Of a stretch of 15,280 nt of DNA, positions 1-6,681 are shown one piece after another (the stretch's first letter is position 1; each line of letters opens with the position of its first letter). Origin of the DNA: Geobacter sp. (GTDB lineage: Bacteria > Desulfobacterota > Desulfuromonadia > Geobacterales > Pseudopelobacteraceae). Position numbers and translations under genes: made by a program. The stretch spans positions 1 through 15,280 of the forward strand of contig DAIERH010000031.1 in assembly GCA_027346925.1 (NCBI GenBank), given 5' to 3'. The notes below the pieces were generated by a model that was not told the DNA's origin, ran no database searches, and saw nothing but the letters and a program-made list of their open reading frames with translations.

Positions 1-511
1 CCCCACGCTTGGGCCTGAGGAACGCACCCTCCGCCGTTGCGTGCACAAGACCATCAAAAAGGTAACCGAGGATGTGGAGGAGCGCTTCCATTTCAACACC
101 GCCATTGCCGCTGTCATGGAGCTCTTGAACGTGCTACAGGACGCGAATCAGGCGGTCTCCAAGAACGGCGCCCTCATGAAGGAGGCGCTGGAGAGTGTGG
201 TCCTGCTGTTGGCCCCCTTTGTTCCCCATATTACCGAGGAACTATGGCAGCAACTGGGGCATGACATCCCCCTGTCAGCCACTGCCTGGCCCGAGTACGA
301 CAGGGATGCGGTGGTTGACGAAGAGATGCTGGTGGTCGTCCAGGTCAACGGCAAACTGCGTTCCAAGCTCACGGTCGCGGCCGGAACGGATGAGGAGGCG
401 GTCAAGGCGATGGCCCTGACCGACGAAAAGGTGCTGCCGTTCGTGGAAGGGAAGCAGGTGCGCAAGGTGATCTGCGTGCCGGGCAAGCTGGTCAATATCG
501 TGGTGGGGTAG
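1..511 (+). CDS. leuS: Leucyl-tRNA synthetase, C-terminal part (5' end outside window)
   Basis: Cytoplasmic class I synthetase that charges tRNA-Leu. The reading frame is open from base 2, before the first possible start, and ends at TAG 509-511, so only about the last 170 residues are present. Visible landmarks are the helical anticodon-binding domain (HKTIKKVTEDVEERFHFNTA, then LLLAPFVPHITEELW) and the small C-terminal domain (VVVQVNGKLRSKLTV). Both are characteristic of bacterial LeuRS. The Rossmann catalytic core, editing domain and KMSKS loop would lie upstream. lptE follows after 7 nt, so leuS is probably the head of a leuS-lptE-holA transcript. Identification is from recognised family sequence. 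Confidence 0.97.
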   Translation, partial: PTLGPEERTLRRCVHKTIKKVTEDVEERFHFNTAIAAVMELLNVLQDANQAVSKNGALMKEALESVVLLLAPFVPHITEELWQQLGHDIPLSATAWPEYDRDAVVDEEMLVVVQVNGKLRSKLTVAAGTDEEAVKAMALTDEKVLPFVEGKQVRKVICVPGKLVNIVVG

Positions 512-518
512 GGGAGAG

Positions 519-1067
519 ATGTCTTTTCTGGGATACGGTTCGCCTGTTGTACGCATCGGCCTGCGCCTGTTGTTCCCGGCAGTCCTGTTTTCTCTCCTCA
601 TGGGCTGCGGTTACCGCCTGGCCGGTTCCGCCGAGAACCGCCTGGCCCCCGGACAGTCCTTGTGGGTGGCCTTCATCGCCAACACCACGGTCAGCCCCAC
701 GGCCCAGACGGTGATCCGCCGCGCCTTGCTGGAGGAGGGCCATGCCCTGCGCGGGCTGTATCCCGCGGCAAGCCTGGCGGATGCGGACCTGAACGTCAGC
801 GGCAGTCTGCGTTCATATACCACGCGGGCCATCTCTTTCAGTGCCGTGGACTTTGCCAGGGAATACCGCTTGACCATCGAGGTGGAACTGGAACTGCGCC
901 GCCGGGGGACGGCAACACCGCTCTGGAAGGGAACGCTGAAGGCCTCCCAGGATTATCCCGCCAACATGAACCTGGCCCTCCAACGTTCGGCCGAGGAAGC
1001 CGCGCTGGCAGCCGCCTCCCACATCCTGTCCCAAAAATTTCTGACAGCCGTGGAACAGTCCTACTGA
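519..1067 (+). CDS. lptE: LPS-assembly lipoprotein LptE
   Basis: Predicted outer-membrane lipoprotein of 182 aa that plugs the LptD barrel and helps deliver lipopolysaccharide to the cell surface. The N-terminus has a basic region (R12, R16), a hydrophobic stretch and a lipobox LLMGC, with the acylated cysteine at about residue 30. It is followed at once by the GCGYRLAG start typical of LptE. The rest fits the LptE alpha/beta fold (repeated strands such as YRLTIEVELELRRRG) and ends in a helix. The start ATG at 519 sits 7 nt after the leuS stop, with a purine-rich GGGAGAG directly before it. The SD spacing is short, but no better start precedes the signal peptide. holA begins 1 nt after the stop. 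LptE is poorly conserved, so the call rests on the lipobox, size and the leuS-lptE-holA order, which is also found in other bacteria. Confidence 0.88.
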   Translation: MSFLGYGSPVVRIGLRLLFPAVLFSLLMGCGYRLAGSAENRLAPGQSLWVAFIANTTVSPTAQTVIRRALLEEGHALRGLYPAASLADADLNVSGSLRSYTTRAISFSAVDFAREYRLTIEVELELRRRGTATPLWKGTLKASQDYPANMNLALQRSAEEAALAAASHILSQKFLTAVEQSY

Positions 1068-1068
1068 T

Positions 1069-2067
1069 ATGACTCCTCAGGAACTGGAGACATCCCTCGG
1101 CAAGGGGAAAATCCCGCCCCTCTGCTATCTGTACGGCGAGGAACCCTTCCTGGTCGAGCGGGCCGCCCGCCTGCTGCTGGATCGCGTCATTGATCCGTCG
1201 CTCAAGGATTTCAACTTCAATTGTTTCTTCGGCAATGAGTCCAAGGGAGTGGAGATCGTCGATGCCGCCCAGACCCTCCCCATGTTCGCAGAGCGGCGGG
1301 CGGTGCTGGTTAAACGGGCCGAGGCGCTCAAGGCCGACGCCCTTGAGGTACTGTTGCCCTATGTTCGGGATCCGGTCCCGACCACCTGCCTGATCCTCAC
1401 CGGCGCCAAGATAGATCAACGCAAGAAGATCTTCCTGGAACTCAAAAAGCAGGGGGCGCTGGTGGAATTCAAGCGCCTGTACGACAACAAGCTGGGCGGT
1501 TTCATCCAGGGTGAGGCCACGCTCCAGGGTAAGCAGATCGAAGCGGCAGGGGCGGAGTTACTGGCGTTTCTGATCGGCAACAATCTGCAGGAACTGTCCT
1601 CCCAGGTGGAAAAGCTGGCGGCCTATGCCGGGCAACGGCCCAGGATCACGGTTGATGACGTGCGGGCCGTGGCCAGCAGCACCAAGGCCTTTACTGCCTT
1701 TGAATTGGCCCGTTTTCTGGGTAATCGCGATCTCAGGAATTCTCTGAGATCCCTCGATGCCCTGTTTCGCAATGGCGAAGAGAGTTTTCAGATGATCGGC
1801 GCCCTGAGCCGTCATTTCCGGCAGTTGTGGCGGATCAGGGAGATGCTTGACCGCAAGGCGCCCCAGGCCGATATCGGCCGGGAGGTGGGCATCATACCCT
1901 TTTTCCTGGGGGAGATGATTCTGCAAGCCAAGAATTTCCGGCGGGAGGAGTTGCGGAGTATCTTTGAGGAGCTGTACCGCTGCGACGTGGGCTCAAAGAC
2001 CGGCGGCAATCCCTACACCCTGATGCATGGCCTGGTGATGGGAATCTGCGGGGGAGGAAAGGGCTGA
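1069..2067 (+). CDS. holA: DNA polymerase III subunit delta
   Basis: Clamp-loader delta subunit, which opens the beta sliding clamp for loading on DNA. The product is 332 aa, close to the roughly 340 aa of the family. The N-terminus has PPLCYLYGEEPFLVE, the degenerate AAA+ P-loop region of HolA, which lacks a true Walker A as is normal for delta. Later landmarks are LILTGAKIDQRKKIF, FLIGNNLQELSSQVEKLAAY and a C-terminal collar-like helical domain (FQMIGALSRHFRQLWRIREML). The ATG at 1069 lies 1 nt after the lptE TGA, so translation is probably coupled. It is the last gene of the leuS operon in the window, and the next gene, the regulator, is convergent. Confidence 0.95.
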   Translation: MTPQELETSLGKGKIPPLCYLYGEEPFLVERAARLLLDRVIDPSLKDFNFNCFFGNESKGVEIVDAAQTLPMFAERRAVLVKRAEALKADALEVLLPYVRDPVPTTCLILTGAKIDQRKKIFLELKKQGALVEFKRLYDNKLGGFIQGEATLQGKQIEAAGAELLAFLIGNNLQELSSQVEKLAAYAGQRPRITVDDVRAVASSTKAFTAFELARFLGNRDLRNSLRSLDALFRNGEESFQMIGALSRHFRQLWRIREMLDRKAPQADIGREVGIIPFFLGEMILQAKNFRREELRSIFEELYRCDVGSKTGGNPYTLMHGLVMGICGGGKG

Positions 2068-2122
2068 CGGGCACAGGCACTGTTTGTCCGGAAACGGTGG
2101 CCGCTATGAAAGGTGAGGCGTA

Positions 2123-3298
2123 TCAGACCACATCCGGTATGCTTACCAGAATTCTGGCCATGATGGCATCGTCAAGCCGTTTGACCGGATCAAGACCTGA
2201 AGCCTCTTTTATGGATTCCAGTCTGTACAGGAGTGTATTCCTGTGAATGCCGAGAGCGTAAGCAGTCTTCTTTATTTCCAGGTTATTCTCAAGAAGTACC
2301 CTCAGCGTCTTGACGTATTCGAGTTTTTTTGAAAAGGCTTGCCGGAACGACTCCAGCAGCGGATCGAGGATAATGTTCTCCGGGCTCGACGTTACCTTGT
2401 GAAGCAGGTAACTGGATCTCAGGTCGTGGTCATATACCGTACTATAGGGCCTTTCAGGCGAACACTGTTTAAGGCAGTACTCAGCCTGCATGAACGAAAA
2501 CTGATACTCCCCGGTCGTCCGGCAAACCGCGCCGGCGCCGCAATAGACCTTTCCCTTCTGCATGAGATCCAAGGACCTCTGCAATGTTCCCGTCCACCGT
2601 CGCACCTCATCACAGTCTGCCGATTTGAATGCTTTCAGTATAATCAATTTTTTCTCGAACACCACGGCGACCTCGTCATGAGATATGTGCTGATGCTCTG
2701 TCAGGTGTTGTACGACACTTTCGGAGAATCGCTCCAAGACAAGCTCTGACTCTCCGTATTCCGCATAGGAATTATCGATCAATGTTCCGACGTCTGCCGC
2801 GACAACTGCACGCGTGGCGTTGAGGTTGATAGTGAGCGTGTTGGCTATCCGCTTTATGCGTTGGAGATTTTCCGGGCCGAAGCGCCAGATGAGCAGTTCG
2901 ACCAACTGTTCCTTGAGACGCAGGCGGGAGCGGACCTCCCGTTGAATAAGTTCACGCTCCAGGATAAGTTCCGTGATCTTTTTCACCAGCCGGGCGTATG
3001 CCCGTACCTCGTCCGGGGCTCCGGACACACCGACAACCCCGATAATCTGCCCTTCGAGCACAATCGGAAGATTCAGTCCGGGTAGCGCACCCGGATAGCG
3101 CTGCACTTCGTCGGGTTGGATCTCCACAGGTTCTCCAGATTCAATAACGTCCTGCGCCCCTTTATGGAAAGTCTTGTAACGGTGTTTCTGCGCCGTGCCG
3201 ATGATTACGGCTTCCCGGTTCATAATGTTCACGTTCTGCCGGGTAAGCGCATGGGTAATGTTGACTATCTCTTGTGCCAGTTCATCAGGGATGATCAT
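2123..3298 (-). CDS. cdaR: CdaR-family sugar-diacid/glycerate-responsive transcriptional regulator
   Basis: A 391-aa DNA-binding regulator. Residues about 4-135 form the putative sugar-diacid recognition domain (DELAQEIVNITHALTRQNVNIMN; then LPIVLEGQIIGVVGVSG). Residues about 140-270 are the CdaR GGDEF-like middle region. The end, about 335-380, is a PucR/CdaR-type helix-turn-helix (IKKTAYALGIHRNTLLYRLE). E. coli CdaR activates galactarate, glucarate and D-glycerate genes. Here the gene is divergent from an MFS symporter and a glycerate kinase, which fits local control of that pair. The start is ATG 3298 with a strong SD, GGAGGAG, 6 nt upstream. A TTGCAC/TCTAAT promoter lies 55-85 nt upstream, with an inverted repeat over its -35, suggesting autoregulation. 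The family call is firm; the effector is inferred. Confidence 0.9.
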   Translation of the reverse strand: MIIPDELAQEIVNITHALTRQNVNIMNREAVIIGTAQKHRYKTFHKGAQDVIESGEPVEIQPDEVQRYPGALPGLNLPIVLEGQIIGVVGVSGAPDEVRAYARLVKKITELILERELIQREVRSRLRLKEQLVELLIWRFGPENLQRIKRIANTLTINLNATRAVVAADVGTLIDNSYAEYGESELVLERFSESVVQHLTEHQHISHDEVAVVFEKKLIILKAFKSADCDEVRRWTGTLQRSLDLMQKGKVYCGAGAVCRTTGEYQFSFMQAEYCLKQCSPERPYSTVYDHDLRSSYLLHKVTSSPENIILDPLLESFRQAFSKKLEYVKTLRVLLENNLEIKKTAYALGIHRNTLLYRLESIKEASGLDPVKRLDDAIMARILVSIPDVV

Positions 3299-3304
3299 AC
3301 GGCT

Positions 3305-3311
3305 CTCCTCC
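3305..3311 (-). promoter_or_regulatory. Ribosome binding site of cdaR
   Basis: On the minus strand GGAGGAG stands 6 nt before the ATG at 3298. It fixes this start among the alternatives in the open frame that continues upstream. Confidence 0.8.
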
Positions 3312-3352
3312 GGCAGGCGCCGGTTCCATAGCGGAAATTGCGAACCATTAAG

Positions 3353-3381
3353 ATTAGAACACTGTATCCCATTTTGTGCAA
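3353..3381 (-). promoter_or_regulatory. Predicted sigma-70 promoter of cdaR
   Basis: Read on the minus strand: -35 TTGCAC (3381-3376), 17-nt spacer, -10 TCTAAT (3358-3353; 5 of 6 consensus). The -35 is weak (3 of 6) and lies inside the inverted repeat 3371-3393. Prediction by eye only. Confidence 0.5.
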
Positions 3382-3393
3382 AATGTACAAAAT
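3371..3393. repeat. Inverted repeat, candidate CdaR operator
   Basis: Left arm ATTTTGTGCA, centre AAA, right arm TGTACAAAAT: 10-bp arms with a single mismatch. It overlaps the -35 of the predicted cdaR promoter, where a bound protein would compete with RNA polymerase. The half-site core TTGTACA recurs at 3493-3499 in front of the transporter, and a related TGTGCATAAAA lies at 3512-3522. The symmetry is directly visible; binding by CdaR is inferred. Confidence 0.6.
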
Positions 3394-3466
3394 ATTTGGC
3401 AAACTCAACCGGATACCTGTCAACTTACCAATGGAATTATTTTTAAATATCAACATAATAAGCAAA

Positions 3467-3484
3467 ACGACCCACATGTGTCGT
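3467..3484. repeat. Second imperfect palindrome upstream of the transporter promoter
   Basis: A perfect 8-bp palindrome CACATGTG (3473-3480) is flanked by ACGA (3467-3470) and TCGT (3481-3484), off-centre by two bases. It lies just upstream of the predicted transporter -35, a position expected for an activator site. It could equally be chance. Confidence 0.3.
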
Positions 3485-3492
3485 GAACCTTG

Positions 3493-3521
3493 TTGTACAA
3501 ATGATGTTATATGTGCATAAA
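3493..3521 (+). promoter_or_regulatory. Weak predicted promoter of the transporter-kinase operon
   Basis: -35 TTGTAC (3493-3498), 17-nt spacer, -10 CATAAA (3516-3521; 4 of 6). The -35 is part of the perfect palindrome TTGTACAA (3493-3500), which shares its core with the larger inverted repeat near cdaR. A poor promoter fits a gene that needs an activator. Low confidence. Confidence 0.35.
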
Positions 3522-3576
3522 ACGGAGTCGAACAGGAGCAACTGACGAAGCAACACAAACCAATAGGAGGTGCAGC

Positions 3577-4911
3577 ATGGAAGCCGGCAACAGCTTTGAA
3601 GCGCAAACGTATCGCAAAGTAGACAGCAGGTTAATTCCGTTCCTCTTCCTCTGCTATATTCTGGCATACCTCGACAGGGTGAACGTAGGCTTTGCAAAAC
3701 TGCAGATGCTCAAGGATTTGTCGTTGAGTGACGCGGCATTTGCCACGGGCGCCGGCATCTTCTTCATCGGTTACTTCTTTTTCGAGGTCCCCAGCAATGT
3801 GCTGTTGAATAAATACGGGGCAAGGATGTGGATTACCAGGATCATGATATCGTGGGGGATCATTTCCTCGTGCATGATATTTATCAAAGGCGAATGGTCT
3901 TTTTATATCATGCGCTTTCTTCTTGGGATCGCGGAGGCCGGATTCTTCCCTGGGGTCATTTTCTATCTGACCTTGTGGTACCCCTCCAGACTCCGTTCAA
4001 CCCGAACGGCATGGTTCGTGGCGGCGATTGCCGTATCCGGGGTGCTGGGTAACCCCATATCAGGATTGATAATGGATGCTTTTTCCGGGACGCTGGGTTT
4101 GACGGGCTGGCAGTGGCTGTTCCTGGCGGAAGGGGTTCCCTCCGTGCTGGTGGGACTCAGCGTGATGCTCTACCTCGATAGCAGCATCGAAGAGGCAAAA
4201 TGGCTCACTTCCGATGAAAAGGCCCTGCTGGCGGCAAACATTGCGGCGGAAGACCGGCACAAGACCGAACACAGGCTGAGCGATGCCTTCAAGAGCGGCA
4301 AGGTGTGGGTGTTGTGCGCCGTGTACTTCACTTTGATGATCGGTCTGTACGGCATCGCATTCTGGCTTCCAACCCTGGTCAAGGCTTTGGGTATCAAAGG
4401 GTATCTGGGGGTCGGCCTGATCACCGCCATACCGTACGGCGTGGCAGTTGTCGGCATGATATTCCTGAGCAATCATTCCGACAAGACCGGCGAACGTCGG
4501 CTGCATTACGTGTTCAATGTTACCGCAGGGGCCGCAGGCCTGGTCCTGAGCGGTATTTTCGCATCCAATCCGATCCTCTCCATACTATTCCTCTCCATCA
4601 GCACACTGGGGGTCATCGGGTCGATGCCGCTGTTCTGGCCGATTCCGTCTGCATTTCTTGCCGGTACGGCCGCGGCTGCCGGTATCGGCATAGTCAACTC
4701 GGTGGGAAATCTCGGCGGATATTTCGGACCCAATATCCCGATCTGGGCAAAAAGGTTCTCATCCGATCCGTCGGCAGCGCTGTATATCATCGCCGCCATC
4801 CTGATGGTTGGCGCCGTGTTGATCTTCTTCCTTATACCCAAGACGCTCAGGGTAAAGGTAGGAGCATCGGAACGTGTTTCCGGAGTGGCCGGGGCTAGCG
4901 AGACAGTCTGA
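3577..4911 (+). CDS. MFS transporter, anion:cation symporter family (tartrate/glycerate/sugar-acid type)
   Basis: Inner-membrane permease of 444 aa with about 12 hydrophobic segments, predicted to bring a small organic anion into the cell with a cation. The signature YLDRVNVGFAK (31-41) in the first segment, and the pattern FFEVPSNVLLNKYGARMWITR, are typical of the anion:cation symporter branch that includes TtuB (tartrate), GudP/GarP (sugar diacids) and phthalate permeases. I chose ATG 3577 because AGGAGG (3565-3570) lies 6 nt before it. The frame stays open upstream to 3511 but has no comparable SD there. The kinase gene starts 22 nt downstream, so the two are co-transcribed. The pairing suggests glycerate or a precursor such as tartronate or tartrate as substrate; the sequence alone cannot decide. 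Confidence 0.88.
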   Translation: MEAGNSFEAQTYRKVDSRLIPFLFLCYILAYLDRVNVGFAKLQMLKDLSLSDAAFATGAGIFFIGYFFFEVPSNVLLNKYGARMWITRIMISWGIISSCMIFIKGEWSFYIMRFLLGIAEAGFFPGVIFYLTLWYPSRLRSTRTAWFVAAIAVSGVLGNPISGLIMDAFSGTLGLTGWQWLFLAEGVPSVLVGLSVMLYLDSSIEEAKWLTSDEKALLAANIAAEDRHKTEHRLSDAFKSGKVWVLCAVYFTLMIGLYGIAFWLPTLVKALGIKGYLGVGLITAIPYGVAVVGMIFLSNHSDKTGERRLHYVFNVTAGAAGLVLSGIFASNPILSILFLSISTLGVIGSMPLFWPIPSAFLAGTAAAAGIGIVNSVGNLGGYFGPNIPIWAKRFSSDPSAALYIIAAILMVGAVLIFFLIPKTLRVKVGASERVSGVAGASETV

Positions 4912-4933
4912 AATAATGAAAGAGGTAGGTACC

Positions 4934-6253
4934 ATGGCTTCTCACAAAACTTCCGAAGAGATGATCCGTTTCTTTTTCGACGAAGCGCTTCAGGCAGTCG
5001 ATCCATACAGGGCCGTAAGCCGGTATTGCCGGCAGGTGCGATCCCTGTTCGAAAATGAAGGGTTGCAGAGGCTCTGCTTCGTCAGTCTGGGTAAGGCTGC
5101 AGCATTGATGGCCAAGGGCCTCCTCGACGGAGTCGGAGACATCTCGACTGAGGGGATTGTCATCACAAAGTATGGCCATGTCGGCCCCTGCTTTTTTCCG
5201 GATACGGTGAATGTTTTTGAATCCGGACATCCTCTGCCGGATGAAAACGGCATGCGGGCTGCCGAGCAGGTTTTCAACCTCTTGAACGCGGCGGATGACC
5301 GCACGCTGGCAGTCTTCCTGATCTCGGGAGGGGGATCGTCCCTTCTTTCCTGCCCGTGTGAAGGGATTACACTGGCAGAGAAACAGCGCGTAACCGAGTT
5401 GCTGCTGAGGGCAGGGGCCGACATTTACGAGCTCAATACCGTCAGGAAACACATTTCGGCAGTAAAGGGAGGGCGCCTTGCGGAAATTGCCTGTCCGGCC
5501 CGGATTGTTTCCCTCATTCTTTCCGATGTCATCGGCGACCCCCTTGATGTGATCGCGTCCGGTCCCGTATCGCCGGACAGCTCGACCTTTTCCGACGCAT
5601 TGCATGTCATCTGCAAATACGGGCTGGCCGAATCGATGCCGCCAAACGTAATGAAGTTGCTTTTCTCCGGAGCCGGCGGTGACATCCCCGAGACGCCGAA
5701 AGCGGGCGATCCGATATTCGACCGAGTGGAGAATATCGTCATCGGAAACAATACAGCGGCGCTGGAGGCGGCAAAAAAGGCGGCTGAGCAGTCCGGGTAC
5801 GCTGCCTCGATCATAGCGACCAGTTTGACCGGTGAAGCCTCGCACGCAGGACAAAAGCTTGCGAAAACGGCACTGGATCGCCTGAAGGCGATGGAACATG
5901 GTGAAAAGGTTTGCCTTGTGGCAGGGGGAGAGACAACCGTAACGGTTACCGGCAACGGCACGGGGGGAAGGAATACCGAGTTGGCACTGGCTTTCGGCAT
6001 GGCGGTGCACGATGTCGCCGGCATCACCTTTCTCTCGGCGGGCACTGATGGGACCGATGGCCCTACGGACGCGGCCGGCGCGGTTGTTACCGGCAGGACA
6101 GGGTCCGAGGCGCGCATAAGGGGCCTCGATCCGCACATTTTTCTCGCCCGCAATGATTCGTATGCCTTTTTCAAGGCTATCAACGGGCTGCTAATAACCG
6201 GCCCCACCGGAACGAATGTGATGGATGTTCAACTGATACTGCTTGAAAAGTGA
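4934..6253 (+). CDS. Glycerate 2-kinase, MOFRL (GckA/TtuD) type
   Basis: Cytoplasmic enzyme of 439 aa, predicted to phosphorylate D-glycerate with ATP to 2-phosphoglycerate, which feeds lower glycolysis. The N-terminal DUF4147 domain has SLGKAA with the conserved lysine (K54), then LISGGGSSLLSCP, VRKHISAVKGGRLAE and SDVIGDPLDVIASGPVSPD. The C-terminal MOFRL domain has GGETTVTVTGNGTGGRNTE and SAGTDGTDGPTDAAGA. Older annotations of this family say hydroxypyruvate reductase (ttuD). ATG 4934 is preferred over ATG 4916 and the earlier start at 4874: it has a purine-rich AGAGG at 4921-4925, and the 4874 start would overlap the transporter. This family is unrelated to the GarK-type kinase that CdaR controls in E. 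coli, so the regulator and enzyme type are recombined here. Confidence 0.92.
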   Translation: MASHKTSEEMIRFFFDEALQAVDPYRAVSRYCRQVRSLFENEGLQRLCFVSLGKAAALMAKGLLDGVGDISTEGIVITKYGHVGPCFFPDTVNVFESGHPLPDENGMRAAEQVFNLLNAADDRTLAVFLISGGGSSLLSCPCEGITLAEKQRVTELLLRAGADIYELNTVRKHISAVKGGRLAEIACPARIVSLILSDVIGDPLDVIASGPVSPDSSTFSDALHVICKYGLAESMPPNVMKLLFSGAGGDIPETPKAGDPIFDRVENIVIGNNTAALEAAKKAAEQSGYAASIIATSLTGEASHAGQKLAKTALDRLKAMEHGEKVCLVAGGETTVTVTGNGTGGRNTELALAFGMAVHDVAGITFLSAGTDGTDGPTDAAGAVVTGRTGSEARIRGLDPHIFLARNDSYAFFKAINGLLITGPTGTNVMDVQLILLEK

Positions 6254-6254
6254 C

Positions 6255-6294
6255 AGGAGGATTCATGAATAACGAAAAAGGGGACGTGCCGTAA
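6255..6294 (+). other. Nine-codon open frame with perfect Shine-Dalgarno, possible gene stub
   Basis: Directly after the kinase stop comes AGGAGG (6255-6260), a 4-nt spacer and ATG 6265. The frame reads MNNEKGDVP and stops at TAA 6292-6294, inside the terminator hairpin. It looks like the start of a lost third cassette gene, or a chance ATG after a strong SD. A functional nonapeptide is not supported by anything else visible. Confidence 0.35.
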
Positions 6295-6307
6295 CGGCAG
6301 TCCCCTT
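6275..6307. terminator. Bidirectional intrinsic terminator between the glycerate kinase and rpsT
   Basis: AAGGGGAC (6278-6285) pairs with GTCCCCTT (6300-6307), and an inner GCCG (6288-6291) pairs with CGGC (6295-6298) around a TAA loop. For rpsT (minus strand) the stem is followed by TTTTT (6279-6275), a proper U-tract that partly overlaps the stem end. For the kinase (plus strand) the tail TTCATTGTTTC is weaker. Confidence 0.8.
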
Positions 6308-6328
6308 CATTGTTTCTATGTGTGTCTA

Positions 6329-6592
6329 TCAGCCGAGGGTGTTGACGAGCTTGGTCAGGCGCGACACGTTGCGGGAGGCGTTGGAACTGTGGATGACCCC
6401 CTTGGAGGCCGAGGCGTCGATGACCGGTATGGCGGCCTGAAGGGCTGCCACGGCAGCGTCCTTGTTCTTGGCGTCAACCGCTTCGCGAACCCGTTTGATA
6501 TATGTCTTCAGCGTCGATGATACGTGCCGGTTACGGGCGTTCTTCTTCGCGTTCTGTTTGATCCTTTTGATTGCCGACTTGTGATGAGCCAA
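6329..6592 (-). CDS. rpsT: 30S ribosomal protein S20
   Basis: Primary 16S rRNA-binding protein of the small subunit, 87 aa, matching the usual size. It is strongly basic, with the typical start MAHHKSAIKRIKQNAKKNARNR and helical body (TLKTYIKRVREAV; KGVIHSSNASRNVSRLTKLVN). The start codon is TTG (complement of CAA, 6590-6592) with GGAGG 6 nt before it. The only nearby ATG is 13 nt upstream and out of frame. E. coli rpsT also starts with UUG, where the weak codon is part of S20 autoregulation, so this may be functional. Its own TTGACA promoter lies between purN and rpsT, and the bidirectional terminator follows. Read-through from purMN is possible. Confidence 0.97.
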   Translation of the reverse strand: MAHHKSAIKRIKQNAKKNARNRHVSSTLKTYIKRVREAVDAKNKDAAVAALQAAIPVIDASASKGVIHSSNASRNVSRLTKLVNTLG

Positions 6593-6609
6593 ACTGCACC
6601 TCCATGCAA

Positions 6610-6623
6610 ACGTAAAATTACGT
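6610..6623 (-). promoter_or_regulatory. Perfect palindrome in the rpsT leader
   Basis: ACGTAAAATTACGT is a perfect inverted repeat a few bases upstream of the rpsT Shine-Dalgarno (6599-6603). In RNA it can form a 5-bp stem with a 4-nt loop. It may be an operator or a translational control element, but a short AT-rich palindrome can also arise by chance. Confidence 0.35.
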
Positions 6624-6645
6624 GATTATTTGAGTGAAAGTAAAA

Positions 6646-6675
6646 TTAATACCACCTGCTTCAGCCGTGTGTCAA
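6646..6675 (-). promoter_or_regulatory. Predicted sigma-70 promoter of rpsT
   Basis: Minus strand: perfect -35 TTGACA (6675-6670), 18-nt spacer, -10 TATTAA (6651-6646; 4 of 6). It begins 7 nt after the purN stop and gives a leader of roughly 45-50 nt before the TTG start. The sequence between is AT-rich, as expected for a strong ribosomal promoter. Confidence 0.65.
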
Positions 6676-6681
6676 GGAAAA

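Noticed and set aside
2078..2099. Hairpin CACTGTTT/AAACGGTG between convergent holA and cdaR as a terminator
   Set aside because: The stem is 8 bp with a wobble, but no T-tract follows on either strand. It is not supportable as an intrinsic terminator.
3299..3576. Sigma-54 promoter or riboswitch in the cdaR-transporter intergenic region
   Set aside because: I found no TGGCAC-N5-TTGC pattern on either strand and no structured aptamer-like leader. Only the palindromes and weak sigma-70 elements are visible.
4895..6136. Long minus-strand open frame (413 codons) across the glycerate kinase
   Set aside because: It is antisense to a gene with complete family motifs, has low-complexity Cys/Arg/Gly-rich text with no domain, and no SD. 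It is a shadow frame of GC-rich DNA.
5425..6207. Second minus-strand frame (260 codons) over the glycerate kinase
   Set aside because: Ala/Ser/Pro-rich shadow translation without domains, antisense to the kinase MOFRL region.
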